From an uncultured Bacteroidales bacterium (GTDB lineage: Bacteria > Bacteroidota > Bacteroidia > Bacteroidales > UBA932), in NCBI GenBank assembly GCA_905234795.1, contig CAJOIQ010000002.1:1-64000 (forward strand): a stretch of 64,000 bases of DNA, in the 5' to 3' direction. Positions 17,109 through 25,427 of this stretch are shown piece by piece. The translations under genes were made by a program, and so were the position numbers. The notes under the pieces are model-generated. The model was not told the DNA's origin, ran no database searches, and was given only the letters and a program-made list of their open reading frames with translations. The first letter of the stretch is position 1, and every line of letters begins with the position of its first letter.

Positions 17109-19514
17109 TTATTCGTAGGTAAGTTTAATGTACTGATACTGAGCATTATGCTCAGACATCACCTGCAGTCTGTAGGCAACGCCTGTCTCTCCGGCCACAT
17201 TCCAGCTATATTCGGTATTCTTATTCAGAGCGCCTGTATTGATTTCCAGGGCCGTACCATCTTTCGTTACATCCACGATAACGGAAGTAGATGCACCTTC
17301 GCCAGTCTTGAACTCAATCTTCTTGAGAGCCTTGCCGTCAATAACAGGAAGCTGGATATAAGAGCCCTGCTTGCCGATGAGCAGATAGTATTTGTCTCCA
17401 TTCTTTGCCTGATAGAAACCATTGGCAGCATGCATTACGAAGGCCTGACCGCCAAGGGTGTAAGTGCCGTCCGTGGCTTTATTGGCAGAACCCTGCGGAA
17501 GATCCGCATTCTCAGCAACGAAATCCACATTAACAATAGTCTCGTTTCCGCTGGAAGCCTTACCCTGGGTAATGGTAATGGTCTCTTCCACAGAAGCGGC
17601 CTCGCAGGCGAGCATGAAGGTGTACTCGACAGCAGCCTCGGTAGAAGTATTGGCCGGGATGGTCACCTTGACGGTAGCATCGGCTTCGCCGCTTGCAGGA
17701 TTCACGGAGACGCCCGCGTGATTGGTGGTCTGGGAAATGGCCCATGCAGCGTTGGCTTCAACCTTGATTTCCACCTCCGTATCGGTAGCGGCTACGTTGA
17801 TGGTCTTCTTATCCACCTTGCAGTACTTGTAGTTGGGGTCGGCCTCGAAACTCTCGATGGTGGCATCCACTACCTCCGGCGTGTTGTTGTACAGTTTATA
17901 AGTACCCACCAGCACAATGCTTCCGCCATCCTGAATCTTCTCACCCCATTCGGCGAACTGGCCTGTTGCCAGGCTGTATACCAGGATACTGCCGGTAGCG
18001 TCTACCAGGTTAAAGGTCATGTAACCCTTATCCTTGTTGGTTACCACATAGCTTTCCACCTTACCGGCCAGGCGATAAGGCTTGGTAGCATCGGCTTTGG
18101 TGATAAACTCGGCCACGGTGAGATCTTCGAATTCGGTAGGGGTTTCACCTTCCGTGAACTCAAGGAACGCAGCCTCAACTACCTCGTGCTGGCTCTTGCT
18201 GGAATAATAGTCATACTTGCCGGCAATGGTAATGGTGCCGCCGTTCTTGATCTTGTTCTTCCATTCGTCTGTCTTATAGGCATCCAGCACACTGTACACG
18301 TAGATGGTGCCGGTTTCGTCCGTAAGGTCGAAGCTGCAGTAAGTAGCGTTAAAGCTGGTTACGGTACCTGTGAGCTTGTAATAGGTGTTCTTATCGGCCG
18401 CAGCAATGAATTCGGCTACGGTCTTGGCCTCGGCCTTGGTGTAGTCTTCTTCTCCACCGCCCTGACCGTCTTCATAGGCCAGAATAGCGGCATCCACGGC
18501 TTCGTCTTTGTCGTTATACTTCTTGTACTTGGCAGCGATGGTGATGGTGCCGCCATTCTTGATCTTATCGGCCCATTCGGTCTTGTAGTCGGCCAGGACG
18601 CTGTACACGTAAATCTTGCCGGTGGCGTCGGTGAGGTCAAAGCTGCAGTAAGTCTTGTTAAAGCTGGATACGGTACCTGTGAGCTTGTAATAGGTGTTTG
18701 CATCGGCTGCGGCAATGAATTCGGCCACAGTCTTGGCCTCGGCCTTGGTGTAGTCTTCTTCCTCGGGGGGAGTGGGCGTTTCACCGTTGCGCAGGTGGCT
18801 GTAGATGAAGGCGGCACCCTTTCCGGAGGTTTCTGCGGTGCTGCCATAAAGCGTGACAGGACCATAAATAATCACATCGTCTCCTACTTCCACATCGGGC
18901 TGGCCCTTTACCCACTTCTTGCCTTCCAGATAGTACACCTGATAGGCCTCGAAGTCGTCGGATGCAGCCTGTCCGTTGTCGGACATGAAGAACACGGCAT
19001 TGCCGAAGTCACCGCTGGCGGCGAAGGTGGTCTGCACCTTGTGGATCTTGCCCTTGATGTAGTATTTCTCTGTGGTCACCTGTTTGTCGGTGAGGTTGGC
19101 TTTCACCCAGGCATTGGCCTCGGAGGCGCTCCATGCGGTTTCCGGGGTGAGACCGTCACCGGCAGCTACGGAACCGGCCTGATTGACGGCCACGTTGACA
19201 TAACCGGACATACCGGCCTTGATTTTGACGCCGGCCTTGCGGTCCTTACCGGCATTGGCAGCTGCAGTAAAGACTACACTGGCGCTGCCGGTGCCGCTGG
19301 TGGGATTGGCTACCAGCCATTCCTGGGCATCGGCGGGGATGGAAACGGTCCAGGCCTGCCCGGTGGTTACCTGAACGGCAGCCTGCCCTCCCTCGGCGGT
19401 GAACTCGAGGACATCCTTGTCTGTGGAAATGCCGTAGATGGGCTTTTCCTGCTGGCAGGACGCCAGAAGGGCGCCACCGGCCAGAACAGCTAAAATAAGG
19501 GACTTCAATTTCAT
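17109..19514 (-). CDS. Multidomain BACON/OB-fold surface lipoprotein
   Basis: The 801-residue protein has a lipobox LASC (Cys20). In order: BACON-like domain (about 28-113); a DUF6359-type OB-like domain (about 126-240, YYIKGKIHKVQTT); three tandem OB-like modules (about 252-349, 355-455, 463-556) with the pattern YKLTGTV..F......FDLTD.TG.IYVYS; a second BACON domain (about 567-651); and a C-terminal beta-sandwich (about 657-801). Modules 1 and 2 are near copies. OB folds of this YhcR-like type are associated with nucleic-acid-processing enzymes. It is first in the six-gene operon and is probably a ligand-binding surface protein for the nucleases and receptor encoded downstream. Confidence 0.75.
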   Translation of the reverse strand: MKLKSLILAVLAGGALLASCQQEKPIYGISTDKDVLEFTAEGGQAAVQVTTGQAWTVSIPADAQEWLVANPTSGTGSASVVFTAAANAGKDRKAGVKIKAGMSGYVNVAVNQAGSVAAGDGLTPETAWSASEANAWVKANLTDKQVTTEKYYIKGKIHKVQTTFAASGDFGNAVFFMSDNGQAASDDFEAYQVYYLEGKKWVKGQPDVEVGDDVIIYGPVTLYGSTAETSGKGAAFIYSHLRNGETPTPPEEEDYTKAEAKTVAEFIAAADANTYYKLTGTVSSFNKTYCSFDLTDATGKIYVYSVLADYKTEWADKIKNGGTITIAAKYKKYNDKDEAVDAAILAYEDGQGGGEEDYTKAEAKTVAEFIAAADKNTYYKLTGTVTSFNATYCSFDLTDETGTIYVYSVLDAYKTDEWKNKIKNGGTITIAGKYDYYSSKSQHEVVEAAFLEFTEGETPTEFEDLTVAEFITKADATKPYRLAGKVESYVVTNKDKGYMTFNLVDATGSILVYSLATGQFAEWGEKIQDGGSIVLVGTYKLYNNTPEVVDATIESFEADPNYKYCKVDKKTINVAATDTEVEIKVEANAAWAISQTTNHAGVSVNPASGEADATVKVTIPANTSTEAAVEYTFMLACEAASVEETITITQGKASSGNETIVNVDFVAENADLPQGSANKATDGTYTLGGQAFVMHAANGFYQAKNGDKYYLLIGKQGSYIQLPVIDGKALKKIEFKTGEGASTSVIVDVTKDGTALEINTGALNKNTEYSWNVAGETGVAYRLQVMSEHNAQYQYIKLTYE
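18144..18761 (-). repeat. Tandem 309-bp repeat encoding OB modules 1 and 2
   Basis: Two 309-bp units (18453-18761 and 18144-18452) encode 103-residue modules that match over long stretches at the DNA level, for example ACGGTACCTGTGAGCTTGTA at 18361 and 18670. A third, diverged module lies at about 17847-18128. The high DNA identity points to recent duplication or ongoing gene conversion. Confidence 0.85.
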
Positions 19515-19558
19515 AATGTATGGAATTAATGGTTATTGTTTCTGTTGTAGTGTAACTA

Positions 19559-19590
19559 CAAATATACAACTTTTTTCCATCAAACAAAAA
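19559..19590 (-). promoter_or_regulatory. Promoter of the six-gene nuclease/receptor operon
   Basis: On the minus strand TTTTTG (19585-19590) is followed after 18 nt by TATATTTG (19559-19566). The -33 element is part of the T-tract of the upstream terminator, so the end of one unit is the start of the next. The start codon is 44 nt downstream of the -7 box. Confidence 0.8.
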
Positions 19591-19618
19591 GCCCGGGGCT
19601 CGCGTGAGCCTCGGGCTT
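19588..19618 (-). terminator. Terminator of the Oar-like receptor/lipoprotein operon
   Basis: Arms of 7 bp (AAGCCCG/CGGGCTT) and 5 bp (GGCTC/GAGCC), joined by a G-U pair, close a 4-nt loop. On the minus strand the stem is followed by TTTTTG. It lies 22 nt past the stop codon of the upstream gene. Confidence 0.85.
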
Positions 19619-19639
19619 GATGAATATGCAGGTTAAGGA

Positions 19640-21934
19640 TTACTCGGTAGCTCCGTTCAGGGAGTACAGCCAAGCTTTCTTGCTGGAGGTTTCGTAAGTG
19701 GTGTTGTACTTGGTGAGCTGACCCTTTACAATCACTTCGTCTCCCACGGCAATCTGCTTGTTGCCTTCTACCCAGGCCTTGTTATCAAAGTAGTACAGGC
19801 TGTAGGCTTCGAAATCCTTGGCGCTGCCATCGTCGGACATCCAGAAGGTGCAAGTACCCTTGTCGGCATTGTAGGTATAGACAACTTCGTTGATTATACC
19901 CTTTACGCAGACATTCGGGAAAACAGGAGCGGGGGCATCAGCGGCCTTGGCAGCAGCTTCTTCGGCTACTTTCAGGTCAATGAATGCCTTGGCGCCAGCC
20001 GTATTGAACGGGTAAGAGGCATTACCCACACCGTTCTCATCGGTGGTGGCCCGGTTCAGGCTGTAAATCTTGGCTTTCTTGTTGGAAGTCTCGGCCACGC
20101 CGGATTTGGCATACCAGGTAACGGCACCATAGACAACCACTTCGTCACCCACCTCGAAGTTAGCCTTGATGTCGGCACCGGCAGTGGGAGTCTCCAGGCT
20201 TCCGCCCAGCCAGAACACGCCATAGCACTCAAAGTCCTTGGTGGGTTCGGTAGTGGTTTTCCCGTCTTCGGCAACGCCATTAGCCTTACCGTCGTCGGAA
20301 ATCCAGAAGGAAGCGGTATTATACTGCTTCTCGCCACCGTAATTGTAGGTAGTCTTCTGGGAAATAACGCCCTTCACATACACGTTCTCGTCAAAGGTGG
20401 TACCATTGGCCAGGAGAGTGGCAATCTCGGAAGCCATGTAGGGGTTGGTAGCGGTTCCCTTAGGATTGTCCACGTATTCCACAATCTTGGTGGTAACGAT
20501 GTTCACATACTTACCCTTGCCGGAGATGCCGTTGAAGAAACCGGTGATGGTGATCTTCTTGCCGTCGAAGCTGGCGGCATTCAGGGCGTCGACGGGGTTC
20601 ACGATGGAGCCCTGCTTGTCCTCTGTTCCGTCCAGAATCAGGTTGTAATAGTTGCCGGAAACAGCCAGGGTACCGGTGAGTTTCACATACTCGGCCTCGG
20701 AGGCGGCGTACTCAACGACACCGGCGGTGATGTCCTTGGCTTCGGGATAAGAGACCTCGTTGCCTTCGCTGTCCACGAATACGTCGGTGAGGTCGGTGAG
20801 TTCGGGAACGCCGTTGTAAGTGGTCTTCTTGGCGCCCAAGCTAACACCGTCACCCACCTTGAGGGCGGCAGCCGCATCACCGTAGGCATAGATAGCCTTG
20901 GTACCGTCGGAGAGGATGGCACCCTTGGTGGTGAGGGCCACGACAACCGTGCTGGGCAGGGTCTTCACCATGGAGTCGTCTTCCATGGCGATGATTTCGC
21001 TCACGGTAGAACCGGTTGCCTCAACACCCTTCTGGGTGATGGCGATGCTCTTGCGGGCAGTAGGGCCGGAGATGGAGATGTTGGCGGTTCGCTCTGCGGT
21101 CTTCACATTCTCATCGGCGTGCAGCTTGTAGCTGCCGTCGGCATTCACGCCTGCGATCTCGAGCCAGGAGGCGTCACTGCTGAGCAGCAGCGGGCTTTCC
21201 TTGGCCTTGACAACCATGTTGAAAGTGGTGTCGATGCAAGGGAGTTTGTCGAAGTCAAAGGCGGCTACGTCGATGAGGGACTTGGTGACGGAGATAACCT
21301 CGGCGTCCACCAGTTCGGGAGTGTCACCATAGAGCTTGAAGGGACCTTCCACAACTACCTTGTCACCAACTTCAATGCCGAAGCGGGCCCAACCGGAAGC
21401 GTCGTCCTTGGGATAACCCTTAGCGTCTTTCACACCGTAGATGTAGATGGAACCGGTCTCGTCCTCAATGTAGAAGTTGCCGTAGTCGGTGTTGGCCACC
21501 TTGGTAACCAAACCCTGCAGACGGAAGGAACCGGCACCGGCGGCGATAGCGTCGGCGATGGGAGTAATGGCGGGTTCCTTCTTCTCTCCGGCTTCCTGAG
21601 AGACTTTGACAATCTGCTTCTGGCCGGCGCAAACAATGTTGATGGAGGTATCGTGACCGTCCTCGCCGGCAACGGCGGTGAGGGTTACGTTCTGCTCGCC
21701 GGCAGCGCCGGATGCAGGGGAAGCGGACAGCCAGGCGGCATCGTCCTCGGAGATTTCAATGGTCCACGCATCGGTGGCAGTGAGCACGATGGTCTGGGAA
21801 CCGCCTTCCTTGGGGAAACCCACGAAGGACTTGTCCACCTTAATCTCGCTCAGATAGTGATCGGCCTCTTTCTCGCAGGCGCTGAAAAGGGTGACGCCGG
21901 CCAGCAGGGATGCAATGATGTATTTAAGTTTCAT
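19640..21934 (-). CDS. Multidomain BACON/OB-fold surface lipoprotein (second copy type)
   Basis: The 764-residue protein begins MKLKYIIASLLAG with a lipobox FSAC (Cys20). In order: BACON domain (about 30-117), OB-like module (about 120-230, FYIEDETGSIYIYGV), BACON-like domain (about 232-305), one or two OB-like modules (about 310-490), and two DUF6359-like modules at the C-terminus (about 495-630 and 640-764, both ending KKAxxYSLN). The composition mirrors the lipoprotein at 17109-19514 although the order differs. It starts 18 nt after the stop of the Oar-like receptor and is probably its surface partner. The ligand is unknown. Confidence 0.72.
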   Translation of the reverse strand: MKLKYIIASLLAGVTLFSACEKEADHYLSEIKVDKSFVGFPKEGGSQTIVLTATDAWTIEISEDDAAWLSASPASGAAGEQNVTLTAVAGEDGHDTSINIVCAGQKQIVKVSQEAGEKKEPAITPIADAIAAGAGSFRLQGLVTKVANTDYGNFYIEDETGSIYIYGVKDAKGYPKDDASGWARFGIEVGDKVVVEGPFKLYGDTPELVDAEVISVTKSLIDVAAFDFDKLPCIDTTFNMVVKAKESPLLLSSDASWLEIAGVNADGSYKLHADENVKTAERTANISISGPTARKSIAITQKGVEATGSTVSEIIAMEDDSMVKTLPSTVVVALTTKGAILSDGTKAIYAYGDAAAALKVGDGVSLGAKKTTYNGVPELTDLTDVFVDSEGNEVSYPEAKDITAGVVEYAASEAEYVKLTGTLAVSGNYYNLILDGTEDKQGSIVNPVDALNAASFDGKKITITGFFNGISGKGKYVNIVTTKIVEYVDNPKGTATNPYMASEIATLLANGTTFDENVYVKGVISQKTTYNYGGEKQYNTASFWISDDGKANGVAEDGKTTTEPTKDFECYGVFWLGGSLETPTAGADIKANFEVGDEVVVYGAVTWYAKSGVAETSNKKAKIYSLNRATTDENGVGNASYPFNTAGAKAFIDLKVAEEAAAKAADAPAPVFPNVCVKGIINEVVYTYNADKGTCTFWMSDDGSAKDFEAYSLYYFDNKAWVEGNKQIAVGDEVIVKGQLTKYNTTYETSSKKAWLYSLNGATE

Positions 21935-21952
21935 AAGATTGCCGATTGTAGA

Positions 21953-24900
21953 TTAGTTAAACATGTACTTGAGACCGATGGAAGCATACCAGCACTGACC
22001 CAGGTTGTGGTAAGGGACAAAGGTCTGGGTGTTGCCATTGATGGAAGCAGGAGTGGAGAACACGGCATAACCGTCCTTGTCGGCGCCTTCGTACTTGAGG
22101 ATACGGGCCTCGGAGCCGATTTCGGGGTTCAGGTATTTGGAGACGCCCCAACTGGAGTTGAACATGTTGAGGACGTTCTTGATATCCAGGCTCAGCTGCA
22201 GGGTGTTGCGGCTCTTGCCGATCATCACGGTGAAGTCGTGCTTGTAGCTGATGTCGAAGCGGTGTACCCAAGGGGAATACACGCTGTAAGCCTCGGCATA
22301 CTGGCCCTGATGTTTGCTCAGGTAAGCATCCTTGTGAACATAGTCCATGAAGCGGTCGCGGTCGTCGGCGCTCTTGAAGCGGAACTCGTTGGCCTCCACC
22401 TGGGCATCGGTAGGGATGTAGATGGCGTCGTAGTTGTAACCGTCCTTGTTCATGTCGTTGGTGGTCATGTAGGAATAGTTGTAACCACCACGCCAGGCCT
22501 CGTAGATGAGGGAGAAGTGGTTGCCGCTCTTGTCATGGGCGGTAGCGGAAGCAACTACGCGGTCCGGAGTCACATACTGGGAGTTGTGCAGCGGAATGTA
22601 GTTGGGACCCTCGGAGGTGGGAACATAAGTGAAAGCGGATTCGGCGGCAGAGCCGGGCATACCGGTCACTTCCTTGTTCACGGTGTGGGTGTAGGCGGCC
22701 ATCAGGCTCAGGTATTCGGTAGGCTGGGCATTCACAGTCACGTTGGCGCTCCAGCCATAACCCTTAGAGGTGTTCTCCAGGACGAAGGCGGAAATCTGCT
22801 TGGCCTTGCCGTCTACCATGTTGGACACGCGATAAGCGCCATCAGGATAGAGGGGACGGTTATCGGCACCGTTCAGGCGGGCGAAACCGCCCACGTTCAC
22901 CATGCTCCAGTCGGAGATGGCCACGGCGTTGATGGTCTTGTTGAAGATACCTTCGGCGGTGATGCTCAGCGGGAAGCTGGTGGGGAAGGTGAAGTCGAAG
23001 GCCAGGGAACTCTTCCAGACCTGCGGCATCCTGAAGTTGGGATCTACGGCAGAGATGGAGGAAGGAACGGAACCGTCCTCGGGGCTCACGGTGGTAGGAT
23101 AACCCAGACCCTGGAGTTTGCCCAGGAGGGCATCCACAGTGGGTTTGCCGTTGGCGTCGGTGATGAGGCCGGCGAACTGACTCATGTCAACACCCTTCTT
23201 GGCATTGAGCTGAGCCTGATACTGGACCAGACCGCCGTTGGTGGGCATGTTGGTGAAGAACACCAGGGGCAGACGGCCGCTGAACAGGCCGGTACCGCCA
23301 CGAACCTTGAGCATGCGGTTGCCCAGAACATCCCAGGTGAAACCAACACGCGGGGAGAAGGTCACCTTGGCGGTGGGCCACTTACCGGTGTCAATGTGGG
23401 TTTCCTGATAGTTCTTGGCCTTGGGATAGAAGGTCAGCTCCTTGATGGCATTATTGGTCATCAGGTCCGAATTATTGAAGAACAGACCGTCCATACGGAG
23501 GCCGAAGGTGAGCTTGAAGTTGTCGGAAGCGTTCCACTCGTCCTGGGCATAGATGCCGGCCTTGTAGAAACGTACACGGGCGGCGGGAGCCTTCTCACCA
23601 TCGTAGCCGTAGGTGAGGCACACGATTTCCGGAGTAGAACCGAACAGGGCGGCGGCGTTCAGGGAGCCGTCGGCGTTGCGCATTTTGTCATCGTCCAGGT
23701 TGAAACGATAGTAACCGGAACCGTTACGCATGTACTGGTTGTCGGCCATCTGGTACTCGAAGTTCACGCCGGCAGTGAGTTTGTGGTTGCCGAAGTAGTA
23801 AGTGAGGTCGTCCTTCACATTGGCAACGGTGTTGTGCACGGCGTTGTTCCAGGTGAACAGTTCGTAACCCAGAGCCATGTAGTTGTCGTCGTCCTTGGTG
23901 ATGTCGATGAAGGGGAACTCGGCGGAATTGGAGCCGCGCACGTCATCCAGTTTGGAATAGGTTGCCAGGAACTGGTTGGACAGGTTGTCGCTCAGACGGC
24001 TGTTCAGATCCAGGGACCAGGTGCTCACCAGGTTCTGCATGGAATACATGGAATTGACGTAGGACATGGAGTAGTCCGACATACGGGCATGGCTCATACG
24101 GGTGCCGCCGTCCATGGAAGAGGCGTTGGGAGATACCCAGTACTTGTTGAGGGTATAGTTGTAACGCAGGGCCAGGTGATGCTTGCTGGTAATGTTCCAG
24201 TCCAGACGGGCCAGGATCTTGGTATTCTTTTCGTCGGCGGGGAAATCGGTGTAGGAGCCGGTATCGTAGCCATACTTTTCGGCAACATAGTCCTTCACGG
24301 CCTGGAGGTCGGAAACGGTGGTGCGGGAAATGTAGTTGTTGGCATCGGACTTACCGTCGGTAGAGCCACGCCAGCGGTTCACCACAGAAGGAATCTTGGA
24401 CATTTCGGCATTCACGAAGAAGAACAGCTTGTTCTTGACGATGGGGCCGCCCAGGGTGAAACCGTAAGTGGTGGTGCGGTCTTTGGCGCGGGCACCGGAA
24501 ATCTGGTCTCCGTCCACGGTGTCGCCTCTCAGGTTTTCATTCCTGTGATAGATGTAGGCGCTGCCACGGAAGGTGTTGGTACCGGACTTGGTGATAGCGT
24601 TCACACCGCCGCCGATGAAGTTGGTCTGACGGACGTCGTAGGGGCTGATCACGACCTGCATTTCCTCAATGGCGTCGATGGAGATGGGGTTGCCGCCGCC
24701 AGGGAGGTTGGAGTTAAGACCGAAGTTGTTGTTGAAGTTGGCGCCGTCAACGGTGAAGTTGGCGGTACGGCCGTCGGAACCGGCGAAGCTCATGCCGTTA
24801 CCGCCGTAAGGGGACAGGCGGGTAACGTCGGTGATGCTGCGGCTCACAGTGGGCATGGACAGGATTTGGTCGGCCGCGATGTTGGTCACAGCGCCGGTGC

Positions 24901-25303
24901 GCTCCTGAGCACTGAACTTGGAGCTGGCGGAAGCAACCACAACGGTGCCTTCCAACATTTCGTTGGATTCGGCGATCTTGGCGTTAAGGCTGTAGGTTTC
25001 GGCCAGCTGAAGGGCGATGCCCGTGTAGGTGGCTTCCTGGTAACCCAGGCAGCTGAAATCCACCTTGTAAGGACCGCCGGTACGCATACCCTGGATGGTA
25101 TAGCGGCCGTCGGCATTGGTGATGGCGCCATAGACGGTACCGGAAGGCTCATGGGTGGCCAGCACGGCAGCGCCGATGACAGGCTCTCCGCTCTGGTCCA
25201 CCACGCGACCGGAAATGGAAGACGTGGTCACCTGAGCAAAGGCGACAGTGCTCACGATCATCGCAGTGAACGCAAGCAGAAGGCTTTTGAAAGCTTTTTT
25301 CAT
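21953..25303 (-). CDS. Oar-like TonB-dependent receptor
   Basis: The 1116-residue protein starts at MKKAFKSLLL (ATG 25303); a 27-residue upstream extension is in frame but is not signal-like. The signal peptide ends VAFAQ. A carboxypeptidase regulatory-like domain (about 22-105) precedes a plug with SFAGSDGRTANFTVDGANFNNNFG and GGGVNAITKSGTNTFRGSAY, hallmarks of the Oar/OmpA-like receptor family. The barrel continues to ASIGLKYMFN with a terminal aromatic. Oar-type receptors tend to handle large or proteinaceous ligands. It is cotranscribed with the BACON/OB lipoprotein downstream. Confidence 0.9.
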   Translation of the reverse strand: MKKAFKSLLLAFTAMIVSTVAFAQVTTSSISGRVVDQSGEPVIGAAVLATHEPSGTVYGAITNADGRYTIQGMRTGGPYKVDFSCLGYQEATYTGIALQLAETYSLNAKIAESNEMLEGTVVVASASSKFSAQERTGAVTNIAADQILSMPTVSRSITDVTRLSPYGGNGMSFAGSDGRTANFTVDGANFNNNFGLNSNLPGGGNPISIDAIEEMQVVISPYDVRQTNFIGGGVNAITKSGTNTFRGSAYIYHRNENLRGDTVDGDQISGARAKDRTTTYGFTLGGPIVKNKLFFFVNAEMSKIPSVVNRWRGSTDGKSDANNYISRTTVSDLQAVKDYVAEKYGYDTGSYTDFPADEKNTKILARLDWNITSKHHLALRYNYTLNKYWVSPNASSMDGGTRMSHARMSDYSMSYVNSMYSMQNLVSTWSLDLNSRLSDNLSNQFLATYSKLDDVRGSNSAEFPFIDITKDDDNYMALGYELFTWNNAVHNTVANVKDDLTYYFGNHKLTAGVNFEYQMADNQYMRNGSGYYRFNLDDDKMRNADGSLNAAALFGSTPEIVCLTYGYDGEKAPAARVRFYKAGIYAQDEWNASDNFKLTFGLRMDGLFFNNSDLMTNNAIKELTFYPKAKNYQETHIDTGKWPTAKVTFSPRVGFTWDVLGNRMLKVRGGTGLFSGRLPLVFFTNMPTNGGLVQYQAQLNAKKGVDMSQFAGLITDANGKPTVDALLGKLQGLGYPTTVSPEDGSVPSSISAVDPNFRMPQVWKSSLAFDFTFPTSFPLSITAEGIFNKTINAVAISDWSMVNVGGFARLNGADNRPLYPDGAYRVSNMVDGKAKQISAFVLENTSKGYGWSANVTVNAQPTEYLSLMAAYTHTVNKEVTGMPGSAAESAFTYVPTSEGPNYIPLHNSQYVTPDRVVASATAHDKSGNHFSLIYEAWRGGYNYSYMTTNDMNKDGYNYDAIYIPTDAQVEANEFRFKSADDRDRFMDYVHKDAYLSKHQGQYAEAYSVYSPWVHRFDISYKHDFTVMIGKSRNTLQLSLDIKNVLNMFNSSWGVSKYLNPEIGSEARILKYEGADKDGYAVFSTPASINGNTQTFVPYHNLGQCWYASIGLKYMFN

Positions 25304-25421
25304 AAGTTTTTGATAAGAATAAATATTGATACTAACAACAGTATGCAAAAAATTCGCCGCAAAGATACGACGAATTCTTGACATTAAAAAGGGGAAAATA
25401 ATGCTATTATCAAAAACTTAT
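25302..25421. repeat. 15-bp inverted repeat flanking the receptor promoter
   Basis: Perfect 15-bp arms at 25302-25316 and 25407-25421 (ATAAGTTTTTGATAA and its complement) enclose 90 bp that include the -7 box. The left arm covers the receptor start codon; the right arm ends 6 bp from the metK stop codon. Confidence 0.7.
25360..25367 (-). promoter_or_regulatory. -7 box of the Oar-like receptor operon
   Basis: The minus strand reads TATCTTTG, a perfect consensus, 56 nt upstream of the start codon. The -33 region is only T-rich (TTTTT ending 18 nt upstream). Confidence 0.65.
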
Positions 25422-25427
25422 CAACAC

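Noticed and set aside
18144..18761. Repeats as a CRISPR array.
   Set aside because: The repeats are 309-bp coding modules inside one reading frame with no short repeat-spacer pattern.
21119..25381. A 1420-codon open frame on the plus strand opposite the Oar-like receptor and lipoprotein genes.
   Set aside because: It is a shadow of GC-rich coding DNA: Gly/His/Val-rich composition, no domain or signal peptide, and it crosses two real genes and their spacer. Similar long shadows lie opposite SusC (4332-7502), alaS (31916-34375), PBP1A and others.
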